A stretch of 64,000 bases of DNA from Streptomyces sp. NBC_00683. GTDB lineage: Bacteria > Actinomycetota > Actinomycetes > Streptomycetales > Streptomycetaceae. The position numbers and the translations under genes were made by a program. Under the pieces are notes generated by a model that was not told the DNA's origin, did not search any database, and saw only the letters and a list, made by a program, of their open reading frames with translations. Within the stretch, counting starts at the first letter, position 1. Every line of letters begins with the position of its first letter. Below, one piece after another: positions 62,559 to 64,000 of the stretch. Location of the stretch: positions 2,294,001 to 2,358,000 of the forward strand of contig NZ_CP109013.1 in the NCBI RefSeq assembly GCF_036226745.1, written 5' to 3'.

Positions 62559-64000
62559 TCAGTAGCTGGGGAGTCTGCGGGGACCGAGATCGGTACGGGC
62601 CGGAGGCGGCGCGAGCCGGACGCTCGCCCCCAGGACGGTCAGGCCCCGCGTGGCGACCACGACGGGTTCCAGTGCGACCGACACCACCTCGGGATGGTCG
62701 TCGACCAGACGCGACACCCGCAGCAGGAGCTCCTCGAGCGCCGCGGTGTCCGCGGGCGCGGACCCCCGCCAGCCGAACAGCACCGGCGCGGCCCTGATGG
62801 ACCGCACCAGCTCCGCGGCATCGCGGTCGGTGGCCGGTACGAGGCGGTGGGCCACGTCGCCGAGCAGCTCGGAGGGTGCGCCGGCCAGACCGAAGGAGAG
62901 GACGGCTCCCGCGGCGGCGTCGATCGAGGCCCGTACGACGGTGTCGACGCCGCGCGGCGCCATGGCCTGGACGACGGGCCGCAGCTCGGCAGGCGTGCCG
63001 AGCAGCTCGGTCAGTTCGCCGTAGGCCCGGCTCAGGGCGCTCTCGTTGGCGAGGTCGAGCCGGACACCGCCGAGGTCCGCGCGGTGACGGAGGTGGGGGG
63101 CGGTCGTCTTGAGTGCCACCGGGTAGCCGAGCCGCTCGGCGGCGGCGACGGCGGCCTGCGGGTCGAGGGCCGGGATGGCCGGCCGTACGTCGATGCCGTA
63201 GCGGCCGAGCAGTTCGGCTGCCTCCTCGTGGGTGAGCGGACGGCCCTTCGGGTCGGGGCTGGGGCCGAGCAGCGCCTCGATCAGGGTGGCCGCCCCCGGC
63301 TCGTCGATGGTCTCGTCCAGGAACTCGGGAATCTTCCCGGGCACGGCGGCCTGCCGCCGCCACTGCGCGTACTTCACGGCCTCGGAGAGCGCACGGACGG
63401 CACGTTCGGCGGCCGGGTAGGCGGGGATCCGCCCGGTCCGGGGCCGCTGGCCGGGCGCCTCGTCGGGGCCGTCGCCGCGTTCCGCGGTGCCGCTCGCCCC
63501 GGGCCCGGCGGCACCGTCCCGGCCGGTGCCCTCGCGGGCTGCCGTGCCGGTCCGTGACGCATCCGGCCGCGGCGCACCGGCTGCGGGCCCGTCGGGCTCC
63601 TGCTCGCCCTGCTCCCGCCCGGGGGTCGCCGGGGCGCCTGTCGCGTACGGGTCCGGTGCCGCTGTCCGGGATCCGCCGGCCGGGGTGGCCGTGCTCGCGG
63701 CCGCGGCCAGGGCCTCCGCCAGGCCGCCCATTTCGACGTGCACCACGGCGACCGGCTTGGCCGGGCCCGTGGCCGCAGCTTCACGCAGGGCCGCGGCCAG
63801 CACCTCGCCGTCGCCCGTCTCCGCTTCGCCGTTCTCTCCCACCCAGGGGATCGCGGTCACGATCACGGCGTCGCAGGTCTGGTCGGTGAGCGCCTCGGCC
63901 AGGGCGTCCCGGAAGTCCTGCGGCCCGGCAGCAGTCGTCAGGTCGCGCGGCGGGCGCGGGCGAAGCCCTTCGGCGAGGCAGGCGTCGTAGGTGAGGAGGC
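62559..64000 (-). CDS. Acyl-CoA synthetase (ADP-forming)/acetyltransferase, C-terminal part
   Basis: 480 residues are inside the window; the start is beyond 64000. The sequence from the right edge (LLTYDACLAEG) to DAVIVTAIPWVGEN is the end of a CoA-ligase Rossmann module, a low-complexity linker of ~90 residues follows, then an ATP-grasp domain (about the last 240; LTHEEAAELLGRYGIDVRP, GYPVALKTTAPHLRHRADLGGVRL). This is the C-terminal half of a PatA/Pat-like protein, often fused with a GNAT acetyltransferase that acetylates lysines of acetyl-CoA synthetase. The GNAT part is not visible. Confidence 0.85.
   Translation of the reverse strand, partial: LLTYDACLAEGLRPRPPRDLTTAAGPQDFRDALAEALTDQTCDAVIVTAIPWVGENGEAETGDGEVLAAALREAAATGPAKPVAVVHVEMGGLAEALAAAASTATPAGGSRTAAPDPYATGAPATPGREQGEQEPDGPAAGAPRPDASRTGTAAREGTGRDGAAGPGASGTAERGDGPDEAPGQRPRTGRIPAYPAAERAVRALSEAVKYAQWRRQAAVPGKIPEFLDETIDEPGAATLIEALLGPSPDPKGRPLTHEEAAELLGRYGIDVRPAIPALDPQAAVAAAERLGYPVALKTTAPHLRHRADLGGVRLDLANESALSRAYGELTELLGTPAELRPVVQAMAPRGVDTVVRASIDAAAGAVLSFGLAGAPSELLGDVAHRLVPATDRDAAELVRSIRAAPVLFGWRGSAPADTAALEELLLRVSRLVDDHPEVVSVALEPVVVATRGLTVLGASVRLAPPPARTDLGPRRLPSY

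Overview
The window is high-GC actinobacterial DNA and reads as a Streptomyces chromosome. Evidence: third-position GC bias with frequent GTG/TTG starts, a CutR/CutS pair, a SepH cell-division protein, XRE-DUF5753 and DUF4193/DUF3710/DUF3093 proteins, CBM13-GH62 and GH26 secreted hydrolases, and an actinobacterial ferrochelatase with C-terminal cysteines. I see no tRNA, rRNA, insertion sequence, CRISPR array or prophage gene.

The left ~28 kb is accessory metabolism. It starts with a truncated DevS/DosT-like GAF kinase and its DevR/DosR-like regulator (1-1369), with a DosR-type palindrome upstream, and an XRE regulator (1540-2553). A catabolic locus follows. An acyl-CoA ligase and a TauD/TfdA dioxygenase (minus strand) diverge from an OruR-like AraC regulator. 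Then come a beta-keto acid cleavage enzyme (BKACE), an MDR oxidoreductase, a second TauD/TfdA dioxygenase, an MFS transporter, a small serine hydrolase and acetoacetate-CoA ligase (6855-13948). BKACE releases acetoacetate and acetoacetate-CoA ligase recaptures it, so the set looks like one pathway. Its substrate is not evident, and it is my best candidate for an undescribed system.

A mannan-utilisation locus follows (14431-24831): a secreted GH26 mannanase, an alpha/beta hydrolase, an N-terminal fragment of phosphomannose isomerase, a LacI regulator, a GH2 beta-mannosidase, an ABC sugar importer (two permeases and a lipoprotein) and a ROK sugar kinase. A secreted CBM13-GH62 arabinofuranosidase, a CsbD-like protein and an HNH-like small protein close the accessory part.

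From about 28.1 kb the window becomes conserved chromosomal core. The order matches what I know of the Mycobacterium tuberculosis Rv2689c-Rv2701c block: TRAM/RNA uridine methyltransferase, APC permease, two TrkA proteins, DUF3159, OB-fold protein, (KdpE/KdpD and an ABC ATPase inserted), DUF3710, dUTPase, thioesterase, DUF3093, EcsC-like protein, DUF4193, (CutS/CutR inserted) and SuhB-like phosphatase. Potassium uptake (TrkA pair, KimA-like permease, KdpDE) is one theme here.

The last part (46.5-64 kb) holds ferrochelatase, an MFS protein, a D-arabinono-1,4-lactone oxidase family protein, a repeat-bearing membrane protein, SepH, a thiosulfate sulfurtransferase, a VOC protein, a large S8 protease, thymidine kinase, an alkaline-phosphatase-family protein, DUF5998, and the C-terminal part of an ADP-forming acyl-CoA synthetase/acetyltransferase that leaves the window. 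Convergent gene pairs are mostly separated by strong GC-rich hairpin terminators.
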